Assembly: GCF_002911665.1 (NCBI RefSeq)
Contig: NZ_MTBP01000001.1
Span: 1,612,001 to 1,676,000, forward strand
Length of the DNA stretch: 64,000 nt
Direction: 5' to 3'
From: Actinomadura rubteroloni
GTDB taxonomy: Bacteria; Actinomycetota; Actinomycetes; Streptosporangiales; Streptosporangiaceae
Below the pieces are notes generated by a model. It searched no databases and was not told the DNA's origin. It worked only from the letters and a program-made list of their open reading frames with translations. Position numbers and translations under genes: made by a program. Positions 17,870-24,945 of this stretch are shown here, piece after piece (positions within the stretch are counted from its first letter, which is position 1; every line of letters begins with the position of its first letter).

Positions 17870-18790
17870 GTGGTCTGGCCAGAGCGGGTCGCCCGGATGC
17901 GGCGGTTCACACGGGGCGGGGAGCGCGACCCCAACAAGGCGCTGCTCCTCCTGTTCGCGCTGGGCCGTCTCCAGCGCGAGGGCCATGCGCCGTTGCGGTT
18001 CCGCGACGTCGAGGAGCCCCTCGGCGCGCTGCTGATCGAGTTCGGGCCGCCCAAGCCCGCGAGTCCCGGCTACCCGTTCCACACGCTGGCCGGCGACGGC
18101 CTGTGGGAGGTCGGGACGCCCGGTGGCGGGGCGAGCCCCGGCGCGGACCCCGCCCTGCTGCGCCATGTGGACGCGGTCGGCCGCCTGGTGCCGCTGTTCG
18201 CTAAGGAGCTGCTGGCCGATCCGGGGATGTTCGTCCAGGTCTGCCGGATCCTGCTGGACACCAACTTCGAGCCGAGCCTGCACGGCGACCTCTGCGCGGC
18301 CGTCGGGCTGATGCCCGAGGTCGCCGAGGCGGCGCTGCTCGCCCCCTACGTCGACGGTGCCCTGCCGCGCGCCCGCCGCGACCCGATGCTGCGGCAGAAG
18401 GTGCTCGTCGCCTACGACTGCCGGTGCGCGTTCTGCGGGTTCGAGGGCTGGATGGGCAACACCGTCGTCGGCCTGGAAAGGGTGCGGCTGCGCTGGGCCG
18501 CGTTCGACGGGCACGACGCGCTGGAGAACTCGCTGTGCCTGTGCACGCTGCACCAGCGGTTGTTCGACAAGGGCGTCCTCGGTCTGGGCCAGAGCGGGAC
18601 GATCATGGTGTCGCGGCACTTCGTCGGGCTGACCGACACCGCCCGCGACCAGGTCCTCGCCCTGACCGGCCGCCGCGCCGTCGCGCCCGCCGCGGGCTTC
18701 CCCCCGCCCGACCGCCGCAACATCGACTGGCACACCCGCCAGGTCTTCCGCGGCCCCGCCCGCATCAACGGCCCCGGCGGCGGCATCTGA
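17870..18790 (+). CDS. Sulfur-binding-domain HNH protein (phosphorothioate-DNA reader type), catalytic His lost
   Basis: About 306 residues. The N-terminal half resembles the sulfur-binding domain of phosphorothioated-DNA-dependent restriction enzymes (DPNKALLLLFALGRLQ; YPFHTLAGDGLWEV). The C-terminal half is the associated HNH domain: YDCRCAFCGFEGW, VVGLERVRLRWAAFDG, then ENSLCLCTLHQRLFDKGVLG. Family members carry an EAAHxRW-like segment containing the first catalytic His; here it reads ERVRLRW, with Arg at about residue 206, while the Asn and second His are kept. It may bind modified DNA without cutting. No dnd genes are nearby. Start is uncertain: GTG 17870 has a -10-like CATATT upstream and may be leaderless; ATG 17897 is the alternative. 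Confidence 0.72.
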   Translation: MVWPERVARMRRFTRGGERDPNKALLLLFALGRLQREGHAPLRFRDVEEPLGALLIEFGPPKPASPGYPFHTLAGDGLWEVGTPGGGASPGADPALLRHVDAVGRLVPLFAKELLADPGMFVQVCRILLDTNFEPSLHGDLCAAVGLMPEVAEAALLAPYVDGALPRARRDPMLRQKVLVAYDCRCAFCGFEGWMGNTVVGLERVRLRWAAFDGHDALENSLCLCTLHQRLFDKGVLGLGQSGTIMVSRHFVGLTDTARDQVLALTGRRAVAPAAGFPPPDRRNIDWHTRQVFRGPARINGPGGGI

Positions 18791-18794
18791 CACC

Positions 18795-18906
18795 CCCTCC
18801 GCGCGGCGCCTCGCCCTTCTGCGCGGCGTCCTGCGCTTCTGCGCGGCGTCCAGCCCCTCCGCACGGCATCCAGCCCCTTCGCGCGTGCCCCTTCGCGCGG
18901 CGTCCC
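18795..18906 (+). repeat. Degenerate ~19-bp tandem repeat behind the HNH gene
   Basis: About six imperfect units of the form CCCTTCTGCGCGGCGTCC follow one another directly after the HNH stop, with variants such as CCCCTCCGCACGGCATCC and CCCCTTCGCGCGGCGTCC. It occupies the first part of the 317-bp gap to the DHFR-like gene; the remainder (18907-19107) is GC-rich with no gene I can support apart from the GGGAG ribosome site before 19108. Confidence 0.6.
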
Positions 18907-19107
18907 GCGCTGGCGGCCCGGGCTGGCACGTGCGGGGTGTCCTGCGCCGGCGGCGCTGCGGCCGTGCCCGCCGGTGGTCTTCACTGGCGGGCGCGCGCTG
19001 GTCATCGACGGCGTTCCGAGAGCCCGGCGTTCCGGGCCGATGATTTCGGCGGGCGCGGACGGTCTTCCGTTCGGACGCTGAGCGCGTCCCGGACCTTGGG
19101 AGTGGAC

Positions 19108-19713
19108 ATGGCCTCTGTCGTGACGTCGGCGTCGATGTCGCTGGACGGCTACATCGCCGGGCCAGCCGAAAGCGGGTTCGAGCTGCTGTTCGCCTGGCAC
19201 AACAACGGTGACATCGAGGTTCCGTCCGCCGATCCGCGGTGGTCGTTCCGGTTGACGGCCGCCAGCGCCGAGCACGTCCGCGGACAACTCGCGGAGTTCG
19301 GCGCGCTGGTGGTGGGACGGCGGCTGTTCGATCTGACGGGCGGGTGGGACGGCAGTCATCCGTTCGGGGTCCCCATCTTCGTCGTGACCCACAAGGCCCC
19401 GGACGACTGGGCGCATCCGGACGCGCCGCTGACCTTCGTCACCGACGGGCTGGAGAGCGCCGTGCGGCGGGCGCGGGCGGTCGCTGGGGATCGCGCCGTC
19501 GGCGTGGCGGCGGGGGAGATGGCGCGGCAGGCGCTCGACGCGGGGCTGCTGGACGAGATTCGCGTCGATCTCGTCCCGGTGCTGCTCGGCGGCGGGACGC
19601 GACTCATCGGAGACCTCGCCGACGCCCCCGTGCGACTCGGCACGCCCGTCGTGCGCGAGAGCGAGGGCGTGACGCATCTGCGTTACCCCGTCGTCCGGGC
19701 GCCAGGGGTATGA
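19108..19713 (+). CDS. Dihydrofolate reductase-family protein (RibD C-terminal fold)
   Basis: 201 residues; ATG at 19108 preceded by GGGAG. The N-terminus VVTSASMSLDGYIAGP and the motifs ALVVGRRLFDLTGGW, GVPIFVVTHKAPDDW and LLDEIRVDLVPVLLGGGTRL are typical of the DHFR/RibD reductase superfamily that uses NADPH on pterin- or pyrimidine-like or unknown substrates. Standalone genes of this kind are common in actinobacteria and mostly uncharacterised; the true substrate cannot be told. The last 14 codons form the first unit of a 41-bp tandem repeat that continues past the stop. Confidence 0.85.
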   Translation: MASVVTSASMSLDGYIAGPAESGFELLFAWHNNGDIEVPSADPRWSFRLTAASAEHVRGQLAEFGALVVGRRLFDLTGGWDGSHPFGVPIFVVTHKAPDDWAHPDAPLTFVTDGLESAVRRARAVAGDRAVGVAAGEMARQALDAGLLDEIRVDLVPVLLGGGTRLIGDLADAPVRLGTPVVRESEGVTHLRYPVVRAPGV

Positions 19714-19870
19714 CGTGTCTGCGTTACCGCGTCGTCCGGGCGTCAGGGCGTGACGTGTCTGCGTCACTGCGTCGTCCGGGCGCCGGGGGCGTGACGCATC
19801 TGGGTTACCGCGTCGTCCAAGCGTCAGGGGTGTGACGTGTCTGCGTTATCGCGTCGTCGAGGCGGCGGGC
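19671..19870. repeat. Five ~41-bp tandem repeats joining two convergent gene ends
   Basis: The marker GACGYRTCTG begins units at 19671, 19712, 19752, 19793 and 19834, a period of 40-41 bp, each followed by GCGTTACCGCGTCGTCC-like sequence. Unit 1 is the coding end of the DHFR-like gene and the last unit overlaps the C-terminal codons of the convergent TetR gene. The unit seems to derive from a gene 3' end that was copied repeatedly. Confidence 0.85.
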
Positions 19871-20487
19871 GAGCAGACCCGTTCGACGAGCATCTGCCAG
19901 CTTTCGGCGAGCGGTTCGGGCGTCCTCGCGGCGCCGCGGCCCGGCTCGGCGGTGGTGACGTAGAGCAGCAGGGGGCCTTCGAGGGCGGCCGTGAGCTGGA
20001 GCGCGAGGCTGTCGAGGTCGGCGGCGTCGAGCCGTCCGGCCCGGCGGGCCTCGCGCAGCAGCATGTGGATGTGGAGGCCGGAGAGCGTGCGGTCGCGGGC
20101 CGGGACGGGCTGCCCGGTGTCCAGCGCCGCGCGCGCGACCGCGTGGTGGTCGAACAGGAACGCGATCCGCTCCCGGCCGAAGGCGACCAGCCGCTGGACG
20201 GGGTCGGCGCCCGGCCCGAGCGGCGGCGGGCCGCTGAGGACGCGTTGCTGGAGGGCGCGTTCGTCGTCGTCCAGCAGGGCGACGAAGATTCCCGCGCGGG
20301 AGCCGAACCGGCGGAACACGGTTCCCTTTCCGAGTCCGGCGCGTTCGGCGAGGCCGTCCATCGTCACGCGGTCGGTGCCGTCCTCGGCGATCATCTCCCG
20401 CGCGACCTGCAGCAACCGTTCGCGATTGCGCGCCGCGTCGGCGCGCTCGCCGCGCGGACGGCCGAAGGACACCAGAGGACCATCCAC
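19846..20487 (-). CDS. TetR-family repressor
   Basis: 213 residues. The N-terminal HTH is canonical (ARNRERLLQVAREMIAEDGT, then VTMDGLAERAGLGKGTVFRR, FGSRAGIF). The C-terminal ligand domain is typical of actinobacterial TetR proteins (residues ~75-190). It is divergent from an azoreductase-type gene 85 bases away and most likely represses that gene and itself through the palindrome at 20512-20533. The inducer is unknown; quinones or azo compounds would fit the neighbour. The extreme C-terminus (STTR) is encoded by the tandem repeat shared with the upstream convergent gene. Confidence 0.88.
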   Translation of the reverse strand: MDGPLVSFGRPRGERADAARNRERLLQVAREMIAEDGTDRVTMDGLAERAGLGKGTVFRRFGSRAGIFVALLDDDERALQQRVLSGPPPLGPGADPVQRLVAFGRERIAFLFDHHAVARAALDTGQPVPARDRTLSGLHIHMLLREARRAGRLDAADLDSLALQLTAALEGPLLLYVTTAEPGRGAARTPEPLAESWQMLVERVCSPAASTTR

Positions 20488-20511
20488 CCCTCCAACCTAC
20501 CGCCGGGAATG

Positions 20512-20533
20512 TAAGCGGGGTAAAGTCCGCTTA
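20512..20533. promoter_or_regulatory. Candidate TetR operator between tetR and azoreductase genes
   Basis: A perfect inverted repeat, TAAGCGG-(8 bp)-CCGCTTA, lies in the 85-bp divergent intergenic region, the only palindrome of note there. Its size and place suit a dimeric TetR repressor controlling both genes. Confidence 0.65.
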
Positions 20534-20572
20534 ACACGGTGAACGCTCCGACCCCCTCCGAAGGAGACGACC

Positions 20573-21205
20573 ATGACCCTGTTCCGTCTGGACGCGAGCA
20601 TCTTCCCCGCCACGTCCGCCGGCGCCGAGATCGCCGACATCGTGTCGGACCGCTGGATCGAGGCCCATCCCGGCGAGACCGTCGTCCGCCGTCATCTCGG
20701 CACCGCGCCGCTCCCGGCCGAGGCCTGGGCCGACGCCACCGTCGGCGCCGCCACGCCCGAGGCCGACCGCACCCCCGCCCAGCGCGAGGCCCTCGCCCTG
20801 GCCGCCTCGCTGGCGGACGAGCTGAAGGGCGCCGACGCCGTCGTCCTGGCCGTCCCGCTGTACAACTACGGCGTGTCCCAGCACTTCAAGACCTGGACGG
20901 ACCTGGTGATCACCGCCGCCGGGCCGACCGATCCCGTGCTGAAGGACGTCCCGACCGTCCTCGTCACCACCAAGGGCGGCGGCTACGGCCCCGGCACCCC
21001 GCGCGAGGGCTGGGACCACTCCACCCCCTACCTGCGGCGCGTCCTCGCCGACATGTGGGGCGCCGACCTGACGGTCATCGAACGCGAACTGACCCTCGCC
21101 GCGACCAACCCGCAACTGGAGCCGCTGCGCCCGCTGGCCGCCGAACTGCACGGCAAGGCCCTGGACGCGGCTTACACGGCGGGCAAGGCGCTCGCCGGAA
21201 AGTGA
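20573..21205 (+). CDS. FMN-dependent NADH-azoreductase / quinone reductase, flavodoxin fold
   Basis: 210 residues; ATG at 20573 behind AAGGAGACGACC. The protein has the flavodoxin-like AzoR layout: short beta strand with RLDASIF and phosphate-binding loop (FPATSAGAEIAD), then ADAVVLAVPLYNYGVSQHFK-TW, the PxYNxxxP-like FMN motif of azoreductases, and TTKGGGYGPGTPREGWDHST. It reduces quinones and azo dyes with NAD(P)H, a detoxification role. Regulation is probably by the divergent TetR protein through the operator just upstream. Confidence 0.87.
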   Translation: MTLFRLDASIFPATSAGAEIADIVSDRWIEAHPGETVVRRHLGTAPLPAEAWADATVGAATPEADRTPAQREALALAASLADELKGADAVVLAVPLYNYGVSQHFKTWTDLVITAAGPTDPVLKDVPTVLVTTKGGGYGPGTPREGWDHSTPYLRRVLADMWGADLTVIERELTLAATNPQLEPLRPLAAELHGKALDAAYTAGKALAGK

Positions 21206-21244
21206 CCGGGGAATCATCGCGGGCCGCCCGTCCGTTGCCGTGAC

Positions 21245-21925
21245 GTGAAGACCGACGACGCCGGCGTCCTCGTCGTGGACGACCAGGCCGAAGTGCGCGA
21301 CGCGCTCGCCGACGGGCTGCGCGTCGCCGGGTACACCGTCCGCGCCGAGGCCGACGGCGACGCGGCCCTGCGCGCGGTCGCGGCCTGGCGGCCCGACGTC
21401 ATGATCGTCGACGTGATGATGCCGGGCACCGACGGCCTCGCCGTCTGCCGCGCGCTGCGGGCGCGCGGCGACCGCACCCCGGTGCTCGTGCTGACCGCGC
21501 TCGACGCCGTCAGCGACCGGATCGAGGGCCTGGACGCGGGCGCCGACGACTACCTGAGCAAGCCCTTCCACCTCGGGGAACTCGTCGCCCGCGTCCGGGC
21601 CCTGCTGCGCCGCTCCCGCCCCGGCCCGGCACTGGCGTTCGCCGACCTGACCGTCGACCCCGAGTCCCGGACGGGCCGGCGCGGCGCCCGCCGGATCGAG
21701 TTCACGCTGACGGAGTGGAGCGTCCTGGAAGTGCTCCTGGAGCACCCCGGGCAAATTCTGAGCAAAAGCCAGATCGGGGAGCGCGTCTGGGGGCTGGACT
21801 TCGGCCCGTCGTCCAACTCCCTGGAGGTCTACATCGGCTACCTGCGCCGCAAGCTCGAAGCGGACGGCGAGACGCGACTCGTCCACACCGTACGCGGCCT
21901 CGGCTACCGCCTCGCCGAACGATGA
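21245..21925 (+). CDS. OmpR-family response regulator
   Basis: 226 residues from GTG. The receiver domain is complete (VLVVDDQAEVRDALADGL; phospho-acceptor Asp in MIVDVMMPGTDG; Lys in DDYLSKPFHLGEL) and the C-terminal winged helix is canonical (IEFTLTEWSVLEVLLEHPGQ, LEVYIGYLRRKLEADG, VRGLGYRL). It is the partner of the histidine kinase at 22460-23842. Its TGA overlaps an ATG (ATGA at 21922) that opens a repeat-rich reading frame rather than the kinase directly, which is unusual for such a pair. Targets are unknown. Confidence 0.92.
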   Translation: MKTDDAGVLVVDDQAEVRDALADGLRVAGYTVRAEADGDAALRAVAAWRPDVMIVDVMMPGTDGLAVCRALRARGDRTPVLVLTALDAVSDRIEGLDAGADDYLSKPFHLGELVARVRALLRRSRPGPALAFADLTVDPESRTGRRGARRIEFTLTEWSVLEVLLEHPGQILSKSQIGERVWGLDFGPSSNSLEVYIGYLRRKLEADGETRLVHTVRGLGYRLAER

Positions 21926-22380
21926 CACCCCGAACACCACCCCACGCGCCGCTCCACGCGCCGCTCCACGCGCCGCTCCACGCGCCGCTCCACGCGCCGC
22001 TCCACGCGCCGCTCCACGCGCCGCTCCACGCGCCGCTCCACGCGCCGCTCCACGCGCCGCTCCACGCGCCGCTCCACGCGCCGCTCCACGCGCCGCTCCA
22101 CGCGCCGCTCCACGCGCCGCTCCACGCGCTGAACCGGGTGCTGAACCGGGCTCCGAGCCGGGCGCTGGGCCGATCGCTGGGCCGAACGACAGGCCGGGCG
22201 GCGATCGGCGCGTCATACCGCGCGGCGGGCCGGGTGACGGGCTGGGCGGAGGGCGGTTCCTCGGACCGAACGCCGGACCGGGGCAGCGCGCTGAGTAACG
22301 GGTCGGACGCCGGACTGGGCAACGGGTCGTCCGGCGGGCCGGGCGGCGCGCTGGTGCCGGTCGGGCTAGGAGAGCGATGA
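21922..22380 (+). CDS. Putative repeat protein (HAPL)15 between response regulator and kinase
   Basis: A 152-codon frame opens at the ATG overlapping the regulator stop, reads MTPRTPP, then fifteen exact HAPL tetrapeptides, then a Gly/Arg/Ser-rich tail (RALGRSLGRTTGRAA, SNGSDAGLGNGSSGG) and stops at 22380, where its TGA overlaps the next ATG (22377). Nothing in it resembles a known domain. The chain of ATGA junctions suggests translation could pass through it to the kinase, but high-GC DNA is open in many frames and the frame may simply be a by-product of the minisatellite. If translated, the His/Pro repeats might bind metal; that is speculation. Confidence 0.35.
   Translation: MTPRTPPHAPLHAPLHAPLHAPLHAPLHAPLHAPLHAPLHAPLHAPLHAPLHAPLHAPLHAPLHAPLHALNRVLNRAPSRALGRSLGRTTGRAAIGASYRAAGRVTGWAEGGSSDRTPDRGSALSNGSDAGLGNGSSGGPGGALVPVGLGER
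21949..22128 (+). repeat. 12-bp minisatellite, 15 perfect copies
   Basis: CCGCTCCACGCG is repeated fifteen times without a mismatch, filling 180 bp. Because the unit is four codons, changes in copy number would not shift the frame that encodes HAPL (plus) or VERR (minus). Perfect identity implies recent or ongoing slippage, so copy number probably varies between strains. Downstream (22129-22375) there is looser CGGGCxxxG repetition. Confidence 0.95.
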
Positions 22381-22463
22381 CGGGCCGCGCCGACGGCCGG
22401 ATGGTGGGCCGCGTGACGGGCGGGGCGGCGTGCTCGTGCTGGTTTCGGCTGGGCGGGCGATGA
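22377..22463 (+). CDS. Possible 28-aa leader ORF in front of the histidine kinase
   Basis: An ATG with a good ribosome site (CTAGGAGAGCG) at 22377 opens 28 codons (begins MTGRADGRMVG, contains CSCW) and its TGA overlaps the kinase start in ATGATG (22460-22465). It could serve to couple kinase translation to the upstream frames. It is too short for domain evidence. Confidence 0.3.
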   Translation: MTGRADGRMVGRVTGGAACSCWFRLGGR

Positions 22464-23842
22464 TGGGCTGGGTGACGGGTCGGGGGGCGCGCTGGCGGCG
22501 GTCGCGGTTGCGGACGCGGCTCGCCGTGACGACGGCCGGGGTGATGGCGCTGATCGTCGCGGCGCTGACGGCGGGCGTGTACGTCGCGGTCCTGCACGAG
22601 TTCGACTGGCAGCTCAACCTGACGTTGCGGCGGCAGATGGAGGCGTGGCTGGCGAGCCCGGAGGGGAGCGGGCGCACGGCCGACGAGCCCTGGACGTCGT
22701 CCTCGTCCTGCGCGCTGCGCGGCACGACCGCGTGCATCCAGATGATCCCCGCCGGGACCCCGGCCGGGACGGTCGGCGGCTCGGGCATGCCGGTCTCCGC
22801 GGACGCCGCGCGGGTCGCGGCGCACCGGGCCCGGGACACCTATTCCGACGTCGTCGTGTACGGTGCGCCCGGACGGGCGCTGACGGTCCCGATCGCGGGC
22901 GGCGCCGTCCAGATCGCGGTCCAGGCGCAGACGTACGCCAACTCGGTGGTGCGGCTGCGGGTGCTGCTCGCCGGGCTCGGCGCGGCCGGGATCATGATGG
23001 CCGCCGCCGGGGCCTGGCTGGTCGCCCGCGGAGGGCTCTCGCGCGTCGGCCGGCTCACCGAGACCGCCGAGCTGATCGCCGCGACCGGGGATCCGCACCG
23101 CCGGGCTGAGCTGCCGGTGGCGGGGGAGCCGGGCCGCGACGAGGTGGCGCGCCTCGCCGGGGCCTTCGACACCATGCTGGACGTGCTGGAACGCTCCCTG
23201 GCCGCGCGCCGCCAGCTCGTCGCCGACGCGTCGCACGAGCTGCGCACGCCGCTGACGGCGCTGCGCACCAACATCGACATCCTCGGCTACGGCGACCGGC
23301 TCACCCCGACGCAGCGCGACCGGGCCGTCGCGGCGCTGGACGGACAGCTCCGCTCGATCACCGACCTGGTCAACGACCTGGTCGAGCTGGCGCGCGGGAA
23401 GGAGCCGCCCGCGCTGCTGGAGGACGTCCGGCTGGACGAGCTGGCGCGCGCCGCCGTCGAGACGGCGCGCGACCACTGGCCGGACGTGGTGTTCACGGCC
23501 GACACCGCGCCGACGGTCGTGTCCGGGGTGCCCGCGCGGCTGGCGCGGCTGGTGTCGACCGTGCTGGACAACGCGGCGAAGTTCAGCCCGGACGGCGGGA
23601 CGGTCGAGGTCCGGGTCGTGCCGGGGGAGCTGACCGTCCGCGACCACGGCCCGGGGATCGCCGCCGAGGACCTGCCGCACATCTTCGACCACTTCTACCG
23701 GGCCCGCAGCGCCCGCGCGCTGCCCGGCTCGGGGCTGGGGCTGGCGATGGCCCGGCAGATCGCGGTCGCGCACGGCGCGTCCCTCGACGCGGCGAACGCG
23801 CCCGGAGGCGGAACATTGATCCGGTTGCGGATTCCCGGCTAG
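22460..23842 (+). CDS. Sensor histidine kinase (HAMP-type, two transmembrane segments)
   Basis: About 460 residues from ATG at 22460 or 22463. Transmembrane helices (VTTAGVMALIVAALTAGVYV; LAGLGAAGIMMAAAGAWLVA) flank a ~110-residue extracellular sensor with two cysteines (SSSCALRGTTACIQM), then HAMP, H-box (DASHELRTPLTALRTNID), N-box (DNAAKFSPDGG), and G boxes (RDHGPGIAAEDLPHIFDHFY; GSGLGLAMARQIA). All catalytic boxes are intact. It should phosphorylate the OmpR-type regulator encoded upstream. The pair is separated by 534 bp of repetitive sequence, not the usual few bases. The stop overlaps that of the convergent carboxypeptidase gene. Confidence 0.9.
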   Translation: MMGWVTGRGARWRRSRLRTRLAVTTAGVMALIVAALTAGVYVAVLHEFDWQLNLTLRRQMEAWLASPEGSGRTADEPWTSSSSCALRGTTACIQMIPAGTPAGTVGGSGMPVSADAARVAAHRARDTYSDVVVYGAPGRALTVPIAGGAVQIAVQAQTYANSVVRLRVLLAGLGAAGIMMAAAGAWLVARGGLSRVGRLTETAELIAATGDPHRRAELPVAGEPGRDEVARLAGAFDTMLDVLERSLAARRQLVADASHELRTPLTALRTNIDILGYGDRLTPTQRDRAVAALDGQLRSITDLVNDLVELARGKEPPALLEDVRLDELARAAVETARDHWPDVVFTADTAPTVVSGVPARLARLVSTVLDNAAKFSPDGGTVEVRVVPGELTVRDHGPGIAAEDLPHIFDHFYRARSARALPGSGLGLAMARQIAVAHGASLDAANAPGGGTLIRLRIPG

Positions 23843-24801
23843 GCCGGGTCATCCGCCCATGCCTGGACGCGGTCGGCCTCGGCGGTCCGGCGCAGCGGCC
23901 CGGCGACCGCCGCACTGACGAGCGCCGGGACGAACCGGCAGGTCGCCGCCGCGTTCGGCACGTCGTGATGGCCGAGGATCACACCCCGCACCAGAACCGG
24001 AACATTGTTCCGTCTCGTCAGGGCGACGAACGCGAAGTTCCCGCCCGCCGCGCTCGTGTAGCCGGTCTTGCCGGCGAGCACGCCGCCCGTCCCGAGGACG
24101 GGGTCGGTCGTCGGGATGCGCCCGACCGTCCCCGGCGCCTCGAACCACGGCTGCGACGCCACCGCCAGGAAGCCCGGCAGCCGCGACACCGCGCGCAGCA
24201 GCAGAAGCTGGTCGGACGCGGTACTGACCGTCCCGGAGTCGAACCCGCTCGGATCGGTGTAGCGGGTGTCGCGCATCCCCAGCGCACGGGCCGCCGCGTT
24301 CATCTTCGCGACGAACGCCCGCTCGCCGCCCGCGTCCCAGCGGGCGATCTCGTGCGCCAGGTTGTTCGCCGAGACGGTCAGCAGCCCCTCCAGCGCCTCC
24401 CGCTCGGTGTACTCCTGGCCGGCGCGCACCGGCACGACCGACTCCTGCCGGGCCAGCCGCTCGCCGTACCGTCCGGCCTCGGCGGCGGAGATCGTGAAGA
24501 CCGGTCCGGAACGGCCGGGCTCGAGCGGACGGCTCCGCAGGAAGACGTAGGCGGTCATGAGCTTGGCGACGCTGGCGATCGGCACCGGCTTGCGCGACCC
24601 GTACACGACGGGATCCGCCGCGCCCTCGACCTGCAGCGCCCCGCGCGCGCCGCGCGGCCAGGGCAGCCCGGCCACGGTCGCGGTCCCGCTGGGCCGCTCC
24701 ATCGTCCCGGCCGCCACGCCCACCAGGGCCGCCAGGATCGCCATCGCGAGGCACGCGGCCGCCGCCAGGGCCCAGCGCCGTCTTCCGTGAAGTCTCGTCA
24801 T
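23839..24801 (-). CDS. D-alanyl-D-alanine carboxypeptidase (peptidase S11, PBP5/DacA type)
   Basis: 320 residues. Basic N-terminus and a hydrophobic signal segment (ALAAAACLAMAILAALVGVA) send it across the membrane. The three active-site motifs are present: SxxK as SVAK (KPVPIASVAKLMTAYVF), SxN as SAN (LLTVSANNLAHEIARWD), and KTG in LAGKTGYTSAAGGNFAF. The enzyme trims terminal D-Ala from peptidoglycan stem peptides. It converges on the histidine kinase gene and is divergent from the glycosyltransferase. The C-terminal membrane anchor helix of E. coli PBP5 is absent, so anchoring may rely on an uncleaved N-terminal segment. Confidence 0.9.
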   Translation of the reverse strand: MTRLHGRRRWALAAAACLAMAILAALVGVAAGTMERPSGTATVAGLPWPRGARGALQVEGAADPVVYGSRKPVPIASVAKLMTAYVFLRSRPLEPGRSGPVFTISAAEAGRYGERLARQESVVPVRAGQEYTEREALEGLLTVSANNLAHEIARWDAGGERAFVAKMNAAARALGMRDTRYTDPSGFDSGTVSTASDQLLLLRAVSRLPGFLAVASQPWFEAPGTVGRIPTTDPVLGTGGVLAGKTGYTSAAGGNFAFVALTRRNNVPVLVRGVILGHHDVPNAAATCRFVPALVSAAVAGPLRRTAEADRVQAWADDPA

Positions 24802-24945
24802 GGGCCGGACGGTAGGAACCGGCGATAAGACGAAGATGAGAGCGGGTCACCGGCCTGTCACAGCGGGTGAGTGGCCCCATTTTCAATGTATAGCCGAGAA
24901 GGGGGCTTGCGGCAAGACCCCCGTCAGGGTTCAGAATCGCCCGTC

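Noticed and set aside
20531..23773. Minus-strand frame of 1,080 codons across the azoreductase and two-component genes
   Set aside because: Shadow frame, including the RGAARGAARGA-like image of the 12-bp minisatellite; real genes with motifs are on the plus strand.
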